Assembly (NCBI GenBank): GCA_964475955.1
Contig: CAYYZY010000008.1
Coordinates: forward strand, 17,028 to 81,027
Source: DATKZH01 sp964475955
Lineage (GTDB): Bacteria > Planctomycetota > Planctomycetia > Pirellulales > Thermoguttaceae
Direction: 5' to 3'
DNA: 64,000 nt
Shown piece by piece: positions 19,901 through 27,381 of the stretch. Below the pieces are notes generated by a model. That model ran no database searches, was not told the DNA's origin, and saw only the letters and a program-made list of their open reading frames with translations. The position numbers and the translations under genes were made by a program. The first letter of the stretch is position 1; each line of letters begins with the position of its first letter.

Positions 19901-21244
19901 TTCGATCTCGCCGCCACCCAGCTCGATGGTCTCTCCCGAATCGACTGCCAGCGGAGCCTCCGGACAGCTCAACACGATCTCGGCCGTAACCTTCGGGCTG
20001 AAGCCCTGCAACTGGAACGTTTCGCCCGACTGCGGCGCGACGAACGGGGCGATCTTCGACGACTGCTCGCTCTCCAACGGCACGACTCGCTCCGCGCGCA
20101 GCGGGGCGGGAATCGACAGCACCGCCGTGCCCTGCTCCCAAAACACGCCCTGGACGCGAATCGCCGGCAGTTTCCACGCGCGGTCCAGTTGAACGGGCGC
20201 CAGGGCGTGCAGATGCACGATCCGCTTCGTGCCTTCGACCGGCTCGGGGAACTCCAAGACGACGCCCGTGCCCTCGTCCTTCGCACCCGGTGGCATCAAG
20301 GCCCATCGCAACGGACGCTCGCCGAGCAGCGCCTTGACCGGCCGCAGGCCCGGGTCGAGCCGGACGGCCAACCGCCGTAGCGGCGCGCCGTGGACGTCCA
20401 GCTCGAGGTTGGCGTGCACGTCCAATGCTTCGAGCGAAAACTGGTATTGCGTCGCCTGCCGCAACCGGGTCGACGGAAGGCCTTCCCGGGCACCGTCGCG
20501 AGGCGTCACCCGCAGCCCGATCCGGCGGCGGCTGCCGATCTCGACCCGCCATCGGCGCGTCCCCGCCTCCCCGGGGCCTTCTTCCACCACGACCGCTTCT
20601 TCGGCATTCGGGGCTAAGTCCTGGGGAAGGTCGAGTACGAGGTGGCTGGCGGCCGACGCCGGCGCCTCCCACGGAAAAGCGATCACGTCTGTCGAATCGC
20701 AGTGCCCCCGGAGCGACCACCCCAATTGCAGACGCCCGGAGCGTTCCACCAGCACCGCCAGGCCCCCCTCCGGCGCGAGCCCGACCTGGGCGGGCGTTTC
20801 CTCCTCGGGGCCGTCCCAGGTCGGCCGCCCGATCGCCAAACCGCACGGCGCAAGCGGAAGCAACACGGGTTCGTCGCCCGAGTGGACGATCTCCAGCCGG
20901 GCCTCGCCGCCGACCAGCGCGTCGCCCTCCAGCTTGGCCGCGTACCGGGCCGAGACGATCGCCACGGCCCCAGCCCGCCCGTCGCGGCCCGCAGCCGCTT
21001 CGGCGAGAGAGACGAGCCGCTCGAACTCCTCGGGCGGAACGGGCATATAGCGGACGTCGGCGTCGGTACACTGCTCGAGGCTCAGCCGGTCGACGGGCAC
21101 GAAGACGCGCGCGTAGCGCAGCGGGGCGTCGCCGCTTCGGTCGGAGCCCGCCGCGCCGTCGGCACTCGCGCCTCGGACGGGATGCACGAAGAGGCCGGCC
21201 AGCGCCGCGAGAATCGGAAAAACGCACCAAGCCCTGGCAATCAT
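13961..21244 (-). CDS. Giant secreted/membrane beta-rich protein (2427 aa), apparent two-unit fusion
   Basis: 2427 residues. A signal peptide (ILAALAGLFVHPVRG) leads into long stretches of beta-sandwich-like sequence without known catalytic motifs. Near residues 1200-1310 is a cluster of hydrophobic helices, then an RRRRPEGR stretch, then a second signal-peptide-like segment (LVLLAALTMMAAHGPAFGAEPG). After this a second beta-rich unit begins with a recognisable counterpart of the N-terminal unit (YQVPVGLYDELQRLA versus MPVPPEEFERLVSLA). The C-terminus has two to three more helices. This implies fusion of two formerly separate exported proteins. Function unknown; probably an envelope protein. 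The ATG at 21244 overlaps the upstream stop as ATGA, so it is co-translated with the related protein at 21241-24669. Confidence 0.8.
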   Translation of the reverse strand: MIARAWCVFPILAALAGLFVHPVRGASADGAAGSDRSGDAPLRYARVFVPVDRLSLEQCTDADVRYMPVPPEEFERLVSLAEAAAGRDGRAGAVAIVSARYAAKLEGDALVGGEARLEIVHSGDEPVLLPLAPCGLAIGRPTWDGPEEETPAQVGLAPEGGLAVLVERSGRLQLGWSLRGHCDSTDVIAFPWEAPASAASHLVLDLPQDLAPNAEEAVVVEEGPGEAGTRRWRVEIGSRRRIGLRVTPRDGAREGLPSTRLRQATQYQFSLEALDVHANLELDVHGAPLRRLAVRLDPGLRPVKALLGERPLRWALMPPGAKDEGTGVVLEFPEPVEGTKRIVHLHALAPVQLDRAWKLPAIRVQGVFWEQGTAVLSIPAPLRAERVVPLESEQSSKIAPFVAPQSGETFQLQGFSPKVTAEIVLSCPEAPLAVDSGETIELGGGEIESRLVADVWSVHGGRFELEADVAPHWSIDSVEAVPAEALADWRVERDGAKAVLRVHLSKSLPQRLPDTPPFRLTITARCPRPSLAKALGVDQLSPLRFQGVSEGRRLVCVSAREPYELKVSGDEGLKRVGVQSLESAALARFAQPPRGLLFEDDGAAAALKVSLVAQKPSYSAVIRVEAIVDQDSLTESYELRCVPEAGRRMDRVHVRFSRARKAPLRWQSVSDDDEQNWTVRREPTKESATDEISDGESWEIRLRPARSVPFEIRAVRTTPFSDGETVSLASVPEAGEQTATLVLSSSGSAAFRIEPSRLKRVSTEPVSADRPDTMRAVFRYDPKRDATPGGEAAIGIERLEADAAPASAWVWSCQLESQYPVSGMGRHVATYRLEAAGAQHLRLALPPEVGAERVRAVWLNDEQVAPRFDTEGDGRALEVELPPGRRFTTVSVCFATADRPSGVVNAVAAPLPEPNVPVLTRQWTVWAPPGFEVRDPSLRLQARAAASLGWARRLFGPLGRGPASQPYDPLSLVGWRFGGEGPQRRRFSEEKALALVRLLGELSLDAPPGAGADVLNWGTLLVDDSIRRLLAESPGGQQGPDLLVDRRALARLGLGPHTPVRAPRGETADDRGTRLLVRARLTLLAHPRAIVLTSTTAASSYRGQLEAAAEEGLGPLERRVLRAVCPGPLYDQIQEAIARETDGPFMPATFWAQRGVDSPLPWNLPASGRHGAVEPQGWTPYSLVVSGRSPARLLLVRRDALRVLCWAAFLATVGLAWWMAGDRPATLTAALGLASVAALLVPGTFAEIASGVVLGLLFVVGLRLLRRRRPEGRSGNGSGAASRGVSASASRSKLATGASLVLLAALTMMAAHGPAFGAEPGSEPVSDRSPTPRVLIPARAGDEDSPTAMEPNGDKYQVPVGLYDELQRLAARGAEEPKGWLLKGATYRGELAWQSGPDHLVPGPIKAVFDLEVLGASAEVEIPFGDEGPNLGPEGLLLDGRPPTHELVGNSVVFAVAETGAHQVEMSLRPTLESEGTHRGFRVAIPRLATSRLELAIPSDAPALDVGSAVGRVHEDRTAASSRLEAELGPSSRLSVRWLEGTTRGSSGPRVEAEELFLLEVQRGTIDLHARLKFQVGEEPVRRLALTVDPRLQRKGPYQCDAGPVVEVPVADPPDGPPTIGLEFDQPVADRQFMLEATFHLKERRTGLGALSLPRLEVKNARVTKRWLAVSIDPALEHEQAGEEALEPVAVPDFLAAWGEAPAQPGFAYSLPSVEPSWSMSTRPREPETAVDQATVWTIGAREARVELRAQLTTVAGYHFQYRLAAPPKLEIDRVSVLKGGVERADRWRRAPDGTLTVFLRWALSGEQTLSLTGRLPVPPRGTIPLPFLSLENAQVQTSSIQLFRKREVQVEIGGTTGLVRIETPVVDESQPSSARLVESFEHHGADQVGARLRLSPNRPKVAVERITSLRSDGGAWEASVEFRTRVEEGLVDQFRLRVPREFAGPYEIDAQATWELEDGDEQSRLLVRPVRAISGEYRFAVSSPLVLSPGERVRVPDIVLAEADLARHVLILPTQSGLQPIDWETEGLSRTELPEDFAAPPVAPEAFVAYQVDDGAFQASLRPFRGRPEVHLADVRLAWQTNGTCHGVATFDVEPSTLSECTLRLPPQWELMQGLVDRVPCRALRKDPNRWTIPLGVSPFPQRVEALFRGTVPIPDANGLLRLEPPKIEGIECPITLWTVFSPREYEPGRLVGLRPGTLWEHNSRRLENVEALMEVAATVPPDEPEEARPWFRLWTDRWVGLCEATMRSQQLRRGGETDAVSLAERLPLDRLPAEVSDWLESEHLLAEVGAESPEASDLGSFWRQTLNPAQPAVRSAVEPGSASIRLEYHRAEGRGFFGQLFAAAALALATLLATAGVRHGDFALLLGRWPCLLGVLVGLGWWLWLWPSVLGWAVVLVSLIASFRWGWKRPRQTGSAVIALTLPQG

Positions 21245-24200
21245 GAGTGGGGGTCCGACGTCGGCATCGCGATTTGCGTCTGAACGGCTTCCGTCGACGG
21301 CGGTTTGCCGGCCGCCGGCGGCCGGTACTGGGCCTGCGTGGAGTTCCTGTCGAGGACCGAACTCGACGGTTCCCGCCACAGGCCCCCGCCGGTGGCCGGC
21401 CCGAGGACTCGATGCAACAGCCCCGCCACCAAAGCCAACGCCAGCCCCAAGCTGCCCGCCTCCGCTGTCAGCAGCGCCGGACCGGGATACAACGACGCCA
21501 CGGTGGCGAGGACCACCGCCGCCACGAGCAGGGCCGCAGGATGCCGCAGGATCGGCACGTAGATCAGCAACAGGCCGGCCAGGAGAACCACCGACGAGGC
21601 GGCCAGCACGATCGACCATCGGGCCGCCGTGCGAAACGCGCACCGGGACACCGGAGTCGTGCTACTGAACAGATAGCGACTCGCCCCCGCAGAACCTCCC
21701 TCCGCGCGGCTTGCGCCCGACCACTGCTCCAATTCGACCTGGTCCAGCAGGGGCTTTCGGCCCCAAAAGCTCCCGGTCCAGCCCCACCGATATTCGGCCG
21801 CCAATCCGTCGGGCTCGACGACCACGTGCTCGTTCTGAGGCAGCACGAGTTCCCAGTACAAGCGCCGGACCCAGACTTCGCCCGCCAGATGCGGAAGCTC
21901 CAATGAGAGCCCCCCCGGACCCGATCGCGGCTCGGCGAACTCGTACTCGACCTCGAGCCACTGGGGCCGTTGGCCCGAATCGTCGGCGAGCGGAATCCTC
22001 AACGAGCCCACCGAAGTCGGCTGGTATCTCACCGTCTCGCGGCGCGCGGCGTCCTCCGGCCCCAACACGATGCTCACCCGACGCCGGTCGAACCCTGCGG
22101 GAACCACCAGCTCCAGTTCCTCCCGGTCGCTCGTGAAACGGAAGACCGCTCGGTCGCGCCGCGTGTCTTGCGTCAAATGCGTTTGCACCCAAGCCCGTTC
22201 CACTGCGGTGGCCACCAGGTCTTCGTGGTGCGCTCCCAGGAGCACGCTCCCCACGCGCTGGTCGGCTTTCAAGGCCAGGCCGTGCCGCCAGGGAAGCCGG
22301 CCGCCGGGCGGTTCCGCCGGCCGCCAGCGCTGACCGCGGCACCGGACCTCCACCCCCTGCGGAGCCGTCACGTAGAGCTTGTTGCCGGTCAGCTCGCCCT
22401 CGACGGGCATCGCCAGCGGAATCTCGCAAAGGACGCTCGTGTTCGGGACCGGTTCCTCCACCTCGACCGAGTAGCGGACTTTCAGCTCGCATTTGCCGAT
22501 CCTCGCCGACGGAAGGCCCACCCTCAGGCGCGACGGGCGACCCGTGTCGGCCCCCTCCGTTTGATTCGCCGCCGGGATCGGCGTCAACGTGTTGTCGTCC
22601 AGCGTCACGCTCAGCACGTCGGGACTGGAAAGCTCCCACGGCACCTCAAACGTCAGCTCGCCGGCCGGCTCGTAGGCGATCGCGTAGGCCAACGTCTGGC
22701 GAACGTCCGCCCGGTCCTCGGAGAGCGTGATCTCGGTCGTCACCTCGACGCCGATTTCCTGTCGGCGGATCTCGAAGCCCGAGACGAACACCGCGTCCCC
22801 TCCCTGCGCACGATACGTCAACGCGTCCTGCCGGCTCTCGCGAAGCGCCTTCGCGGCGGGGGTCTGCTGCCGCACCAGCCCCGTCGAGGACTTCTCGTCG
22901 GGCGCAAGCACCACGTTGTCCGCAGGCCACACGGCAACCGGCGCCGAGCTGACCGTGTCGGCCCGCGGACGGGGCAGATCCAACCGGATCGACTCGGTTC
23001 CCGGCTTGATCTCCCGGTGCGCCCGGAGCGTCACCTCCACCTCGCCGGTCGACGGCTGCTCCAACGGGATCGAAACGACTTGGGTTCGCGGTTCCGCCCG
23101 TTCATCCTCTCTTGCCAGGTCGTCGTCGCCGGAGACGAGGGTTTCCGCTTCGTCGACGGCCACGACCGTGTCGGGGCCCACTTCGTCCAACTGCCAGCCG
23201 GGCAGCTCCACCTCCAGTTCGAAGGCCTTGGCCCCGCCGATCGTGTACCGAAGCGTTGCCTCCAAGCGCGCGCGGCCGCCCTCGACGTCGATCTGGTATT
23301 CCGGCTGAACCCGGACGTGCGTCTTGACCTCCACCGCCCGGACGGCCAGCGAAAACGGCTGGGTGAAGTATTCGAACAGGTAGTCGGAACCGGTGAGCAA
23401 CTCGCTTTCGCCGAAGGAATCAGGCAACTCGTCAATCTGCCGCACGCCCGAGTCGGGCACGCAACGGACTTGCCAGTCGCCGTCGCTTCCCACGCCGAGG
23501 CATCCCGACTGCCGAACCGCGTCGATCACCTCGAATCCGCCCAACTCGAACCAGCCCCCTTGGGAAGCCTTCGCCCGCGACTGGCGCGTGGTGAGCCGCA
23601 CCTTCATCGGCTCGGCCGATTTCCCCCCGCGCCGAACCACTTCGACGAGCCGTTCCTCCCCGGCCGTGTCTTCTGGCGGAACCAGCGTCACTGCGTAGTC
23701 GGGCGTGCCGGCCGGCACCAATTGGGCCCCCTCGGGAAGCGAAACACGGAACCGCTCGAACGGCCCCGCGGGCGCGCGCACCGTAAGCACCGCCTCCGTA
23801 GTCACACTGCGCCGGTCGACCTTGGCCAGCAACTCGCCGGTCGCTTCGAGCACGGGCCACAAATCCTGCGCTTGGCTCGGGGCGCCACGCCACGTCAGCT
23901 CGAAGTCGCTCGACGACGACTCGGCGGCGCCGGCGCTCAACCCGCGCACCGTGAACACCGTCTTGTCGCCCTTGGGCGACGCGGGCGGGAGCAACGTGGC
24001 TCCCTCCGAAACCTCCGCGGTTGCGTCGGCGAGCGGGACCGTCAGGCTCAACTGCGAACTGCCCACACGCGGCACGACGAGTTGCAGTCGGGTTTCCTCC
24101 CCCACCGTGACCAAGGGGATCACGACGTCGCTCAGCGTGAGGCGGTGTTGTTGACGCGGTTCGCCGCGGATCCAGAGGACGTAGCCCTCCCCGTTCGCGG

Positions 24201-24669
24201 GGGCCTGCAAAACCGCTTGGCCGCTGCCCGGGTATTCGATGCCGTCCGGGGACGGAATCGCCTGATCGAGGCGCAACGGCACGCGGGCCTCCGGGTCGCG
24301 GACCCACACGCGGATCTCGACCGTCACCTCGGCCACGTCGTTTTTGGCCGTACCGGTCACCGAGAGCGACTCGATCGCATAGCGGGGAGCCGGGTCGGGC
24401 TGGGTCCGCGCTTCGGCCTGCTCGCGAAGTCGCTCGAAATCCTCGAGGGTCCAACCGAGCATCGCCTGAGGCTTGCCGTTCTCGTCGAACATGTACAGTG
24501 GCGGGGCCTCTTTGACGCTCCCCGACGACGCCTCGACCGGAGGCTTCCGCGGCGCTTCGGCCGGCTCCATCGGCGCGGGCGCGGCATCCGGCTGCGCTGC
24601 CACGAGATGGCCTCCCAGCAACAGATGGCACGCCCAGAGCGCTACTAGCCAACGGCTCCCACCGTACAA
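21241..24669 (-). CDS. Large secreted beta-rich protein (1142 aa), paralogue of the giant downstream protein
   Basis: 1142 residues. A signal peptide (LVALWACHLLLGGHLVAA) is followed by a proline-rich linker, a start module containing LGWTLEDFERLREQA, then about nine hundred residues of predicted beta-sandwich sequence. Two to three transmembrane helices lie near residues 1035-1100 (VLLAGLLLIYVPIL). Size, helix placement and start module match each half of the downstream 2427-residue protein, so this looks like a third copy of the same unit. The start is TTG at 24669, the only position that yields an intact signal peptide, with GAGGA about 9 bases upstream. First gene of a two-gene operon; function unknown, envelope role inferred. 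Confidence 0.78.
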   Translation of the reverse strand: MYGGSRWLVALWACHLLLGGHLVAAQPDAAPAPMEPAEAPRKPPVEASSGSVKEAPPLYMFDENGKPQAMLGWTLEDFERLREQAEARTQPDPAPRYAIESLSVTGTAKNDVAEVTVEIRVWVRDPEARVPLRLDQAIPSPDGIEYPGSGQAVLQAPANGEGYVLWIRGEPRQQHRLTLSDVVIPLVTVGEETRLQLVVPRVGSSQLSLTVPLADATAEVSEGATLLPPASPKGDKTVFTVRGLSAGAAESSSSDFELTWRGAPSQAQDLWPVLEATGELLAKVDRRSVTTEAVLTVRAPAGPFERFRVSLPEGAQLVPAGTPDYAVTLVPPEDTAGEERLVEVVRRGGKSAEPMKVRLTTRQSRAKASQGGWFELGGFEVIDAVRQSGCLGVGSDGDWQVRCVPDSGVRQIDELPDSFGESELLTGSDYLFEYFTQPFSLAVRAVEVKTHVRVQPEYQIDVEGGRARLEATLRYTIGGAKAFELEVELPGWQLDEVGPDTVVAVDEAETLVSGDDDLAREDERAEPRTQVVSIPLEQPSTGEVEVTLRAHREIKPGTESIRLDLPRPRADTVSSAPVAVWPADNVVLAPDEKSSTGLVRQQTPAAKALRESRQDALTYRAQGGDAVFVSGFEIRRQEIGVEVTTEITLSEDRADVRQTLAYAIAYEPAGELTFEVPWELSSPDVLSVTLDDNTLTPIPAANQTEGADTGRPSRLRVGLPSARIGKCELKVRYSVEVEEPVPNTSVLCEIPLAMPVEGELTGNKLYVTAPQGVEVRCRGQRWRPAEPPGGRLPWRHGLALKADQRVGSVLLGAHHEDLVATAVERAWVQTHLTQDTRRDRAVFRFTSDREELELVVPAGFDRRRVSIVLGPEDAARRETVRYQPTSVGSLRIPLADDSGQRPQWLEVEYEFAEPRSGPGGLSLELPHLAGEVWVRRLYWELVLPQNEHVVVEPDGLAAEYRWGWTGSFWGRKPLLDQVELEQWSGASRAEGGSAGASRYLFSSTTPVSRCAFRTAARWSIVLAASSVVLLAGLLLIYVPILRHPAALLVAAVVLATVASLYPGPALLTAEAGSLGLALALVAGLLHRVLGPATGGGLWREPSSSVLDRNSTQAQYRPPAAGKPPSTEAVQTQIAMPTSDPHS

Positions 24670-25046
24670 GGCGGTCAGTCCTCAAGCTTGGTCGTCAACG
24701 GAACCGACGCGTACCGGTAGGTTCGACGCCCCTTCCCTACCGTTCCGGTTGACTGCGATTAGAATGCAGGACGAGTGTCCTCTTCCAGTTTACCCAAGCG
24801 GCCCGCTCCCTTGAAGCGTCAAAACTCCAGCACGTGCCCGCTTCCGATAACAGCGGAAAAGGAATCCCCGCCAGGAACACGGGGCTCGCAACGACTTAAG
24901 CCTTTTCTCGCTCAACGGTTACGACGTTCGCTGTCGCCCCGGGGCGTTCGGCCGTCTCACGCCCCCCGGCCACGGGGGAAGCCGGCTTCCGGAACCGGCT
25001 TGGGGGCCGCGCTGCGCCGCACTTCCCACACGCCGCGCATGCGGGA
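24670..25046. other. Upstream region of the giant-protein operon
   Basis: 377 bases between two same-strand genes. A GC hairpin with 8-base arms lies at 24714-24742 (CCGGTAGG near the left side, CCCTACCG at the right), without a T-tract. The minus-strand promoter of the giant-protein operon should be here, but no hexamer pair stands out. The rest shows no coding frame with a ribosome-binding site. Confidence 0.35.
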
Positions 25047-25841
25047 TCAGAGCCCGGCCTCGGCGGCAATCGCCCGCAGCTTCGCGTGCAGTGGAGCGGT
25101 GGCGGCGGCCAGGAACCGGCCTTCGTCGAGGACGAACGGGCCTCCGTCCGGGGCGGTCACCACGCCGCCCGCCTCGCGCACGAGCAGAACACCTGCCGCG
25201 ATATCCCAGCTTTTGGTGGAATAGGACCAGAAGGCGTCGAAGCGGCCGGCGGCGACGTAGCCGAGGTTCAGCGCCGCCGAGCCGGTGCGTCGGAGGGCCT
25301 GGCACGGTTCCAGGGCGGCCAGGAACATCTGCAAGTCGGGCGAATCGGGCCCGACCGCCGCCGGGAGGCCCACGGCCGCCAAGGCGTCGGACGGCCCGGC
25401 CACGTCGCTGGTGTGGATCGGCTTGCCATTCAAGAAAGCTCCCCGCTCGGCTACCGCGGTAAAGCACTCCTCGGTCACCGGATTCAAGACGGTGCTCGCC
25501 AGCAGATCGCCCGACCGTTCCAACGCAACCGACACGCAGAAATGAGGCACCTGGTGGACGTAGTTGGTGGTGCCGTCGAGGGGATCGACGTGCCAACGGA
25601 ACTCGGCCGATAGCGTCGGGCTGCGTGGGGGAACATCGGGCAGGTGCTCTTCGCCGACCACCAGATGGTCGGGAAACGCCGCCAGAATGATCCGGCGGAT
25701 CACCTCCTGCGAGGCCAGGTCGGCTTCGGTCACCAGGTCGGAGGGCGCCTTCTCTCGGACCGCGATTCGGCCGATCCTCTCGAGCAATACGCCGCCGCCG
25801 GCCCGAGCTGCTTCCTCACAAACCTTTATATAGTCAGACAT
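25047..25841 (-). CDS. Inositol-monophosphatase-family phosphatase
   Basis: 264 residues with all metal-site motifs of the IMPase family: VVGEEH (first metal glutamate), DPLDGTTNYVHQVPHF (metal aspartates and the GT pair), and the C-terminal WDIAAGVLLVREAGG. These Mg-dependent enzymes hydrolyse inositol phosphates, bisphosphonucleotides (CysQ) or sugar phosphates, and the exact substrate cannot be read from sequence. A CysQ-like role in clearing PAP after PAPS-dependent sulfation would fit the two sulfotransferases in the window, but the gene is not linked to them (inference). ATG at 25841 is chosen because MSDYIKVCEEAARAGG is the usual N-terminal helix; an in-frame ATG at 25883 would add 14 residues. 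Upstream ribosome-binding signal is weak for both. Confidence 0.88.
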   Translation of the reverse strand: MSDYIKVCEEAARAGGGVLLERIGRIAVREKAPSDLVTEADLASQEVIRRIILAAFPDHLVVGEEHLPDVPPRSPTLSAEFRWHVDPLDGTTNYVHQVPHFCVSVALERSGDLLASTVLNPVTEECFTAVAERGAFLNGKPIHTSDVAGPSDALAAVGLPAAVGPDSPDLQMFLAALEPCQALRRTGSAALNLGYVAAGRFDAFWSYSTKSWDIAAGVLLVREAGGVVTAPDGGPFVLDEGRFLAAATAPLHAKLRAIAAEAGL

Positions 25842-25977
25842 TGCGCCGATCGCGGTTGGGTGGTTCCGTGGCTCGCCCCCCATTATAGGCCGTTCGGCGT
25901 GCCACGCAACTCGGGCGGGCGATCCGCCCTGATGGGGGGATCCTAAAGATAGGTAGCTTTTTGCTGCCAGAAGACAC

Positions 25978-26005
25978 TGGACAAGATCGCCAAACCTGCT
26001 ATCAT
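25978..26005 (+). promoter_or_regulatory. Candidate sigma-70-type promoter
   Basis: TGGACA at 25978-25983 and TATCAT at 26000-26005, 16 bases apart, resemble -35 and -10 hexamers on the plus strand. Transcription would begin near 26012 and run into the intrinsic terminator at 26093-26133. Assigned by eye only. Confidence 0.4.
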
Positions 26006-26011
26006 CGAAGG

Positions 26012-26133
26012 TTGGTGGGAGGGGTGTTATTCATATCCGGTGGGAGGCCCTCCACCAGGCTCCCGCCACAAGCGGCCTCTTCTCTGTTCCGGCCCCGCCG
26101 TTTCGCCTTAGCTGCGAGCGGCGGGGTTTTTTT
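26012..26133 (+). ncRNA. Putative small RNA or terminated leader
   Basis: A promoter-like pair ends at 26005 and a strong terminator ends at 26133, with no open reading frame bearing a ribosome-binding site in between. That would give a transcript of about 120 nt. Its 5' half can form competing hairpins: GGTGGGAG with CTCCCGCC, or GGTGGG with CCACC. It does not match features I know of 4.5S/SRP RNA, tmRNA, RNase P or the common TPP, cobalamin, SAM or glycine riboswitches. Because gene 26298-27059 begins 165 bases downstream in the same direction, it could instead be an attenuating leader of that gene. Exact ends are inferred. Confidence 0.35.
26093..26133 (+). terminator. Rho-independent terminator
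   Basis: An 8-bp perfect GC stem (CCCCGCCG at 26093-26100 with CGGCGGGG at 26119-26126) with an 18-base loop is followed directly by seven T residues (26127-26133). The T-tract is on the plus strand only, so it terminates rightward transcription, although the nearest upstream gene points left. Confidence 0.8.
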
Positions 26134-26297
26134 GTTCGGCGGTTCGCGGAAGATGCCCGGCGGCGTGCCCGTCTCCGCTCCCCGCCGTGCCCACCGCGCT
26201 CCGTGTCAATGAAGGCGGCTAAAGGAGCCGCGCGAAACGAGGGTGCGGCCGTTGGCCCCAGAACGCTTTTGCGAGTCTCGTCGCGCCGGAGGTTCCC

Positions 26298-27059
26298 ATG
26301 AGTCATTCCGTCTGGCAGATCGATCGCGGGCAGCAGGTCGAACTGCAACTAGCGGACTTCCGCGCAATCCTCCAAATGACGCAGCCCGCGCAAGGCTTGA
26401 CCGATATCCGCGCAGGAAGCTACCACCTGAAGGCCACGGGCGTGTTGGGGATCGAAATCCCGCCCTCGGCGCGGGCCGGTGCGGAAGCGTCCTGCGAATG
26501 CCGCCCACGGAGGGCCTGTCTCGTCGCAAATTACCGCGAATCGGAGGATTGGCCGATCCGGGTGGAGGCGGCCTGGCACGCCGCGGGTCCCTCGGCGGCG
26601 CATGGGGCCCTGGCGACGCTCGAGTTGGTCGTCTCCGTCGAGACCCAACTGCTCGACAGCCGACCCGAGTTGACTCTAAGGAGCTTTTGCCCCGTTTGCC
26701 AAGTGTCCCGGCTCGTCGCTCCCGAGGGCCCCGGCTTCGAGCCTGTCAAGCAAGGATTTCCCCGTGCGATCAAACCGGACGAAGGGCCCGGGTGCCTCCT
26801 TTTCCGCCTCCCGCCCGGCGACCTGAGCTACGCCGAGATGGTCCACCCGTACGATTTCCGCGACAGCCGGTTGCAGACCGACGAGGGCCACGCCCCGACC
26901 GTCTGCCTGCACCATCGCCTGTTCGGCGGCTCGTTGGAGAAAGGCGTGATTCGCCGCGCGCGTGTGCGGGGCGTCTTCCTGCGCCGGGAGGACGACGCCC
27001 GACGTGCCGCCGAATCCTACGCGCGGTTCGTCGCGGCTGAGCCTCCCTTGGGGACGTAG
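26298..27059 (+). CDS. Hypothetical protein (253 aa)
   Basis: 253 residues, soluble, no signal peptide or transmembrane helix. Sequence features include CECRPRRACLV, a lone CPVC pair (SFCPVCQVSR) near residue 133, and a C-terminal part with HPYDFRDSRLQTDEGHAPTVCLHHRLFGGSLEKGVIRRARVR. The latter is rich in charged residues and reads like a conserved core. The cysteine pairs could bind metal, but no known fold was recognised. ATG at 26298 is supported by GGAGG 5 bases upstream. It sits alone downstream of the terminator at 26133 and upstream of uxaC. No function is proposed. Confidence 0.7.
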   Translation: MSHSVWQIDRGQQVELQLADFRAILQMTQPAQGLTDIRAGSYHLKATGVLGIEIPPSARAGAEASCECRPRRACLVANYRESEDWPIRVEAAWHAAGPSAAHGALATLELVVSVETQLLDSRPELTLRSFCPVCQVSRLVAPEGPGFEPVKQGFPRAIKPDEGPGCLLFRLPPGDLSYAEMVHPYDFRDSRLQTDEGHAPTVCLHHRLFGGSLEKGVIRRARVRGVFLRREDDARRAAESYARFVAAEPPLGT

Positions 27060-27095
27060 CCCAACGATCGGGAAATCGATTGCCTGAAGCACGAT

Positions 27096-27118
27096 TCCCG
27101 CGTGCCAGGCACGCGGGA
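27096..27118. repeat. Perfect 11-bp-arm palindrome downstream of gene 26298-27059
   Basis: TCCCGCGTGCC (27096-27106) and GGCACGCGGGA (27108-27118) are exact reverse complements with one central base. There is no T-tract, so it may be a Rho-assisted 3' structure or a palindromic repeat. The remaining gene-free sequence up to 27381 is C/T-rich with no recognised signal except the uxaC ribosome-binding site. Confidence 0.6.
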
Positions 27119-27381
27119 GAAGTGCCCACGCGGAAGTCCCGGCACATTCCTCTCTTCACTTTCCGGCGCGGTTCCAATGTTTCCCGCCCCTCCCAAGCTT
27201 TCCCGCGGTCCCAACCTTCCCGCGCGGTACCAAGGGCTTCTTCTCGTCGCGCCGGGTCGACTCCTGTCTCCCCCATATGGGGTGCGCCCACTGGCATCCG
27301 GCACGGCGGGTTGTTAGACTGCCCGGGAATCTGTGGATTTGCGCCGCGCTCTTCCCAAGACCTCCGAATGAGGGGGACGCT

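Noticed and set aside
21970..24648. 892-codon plus-strand frame opposite the 1142-aa secreted protein
   Set aside because: Its translation is arginine/histidine/leucine-rich without domains, while the other strand has a signal peptide, helices and a shared module with the neighbouring protein.
24714..24742. GC hairpin containing GGTTCGACGCC, looking like a tRNA T-arm
   Set aside because: No cloverleaf could be built around it and there is no acceptor CCA or D-arm.
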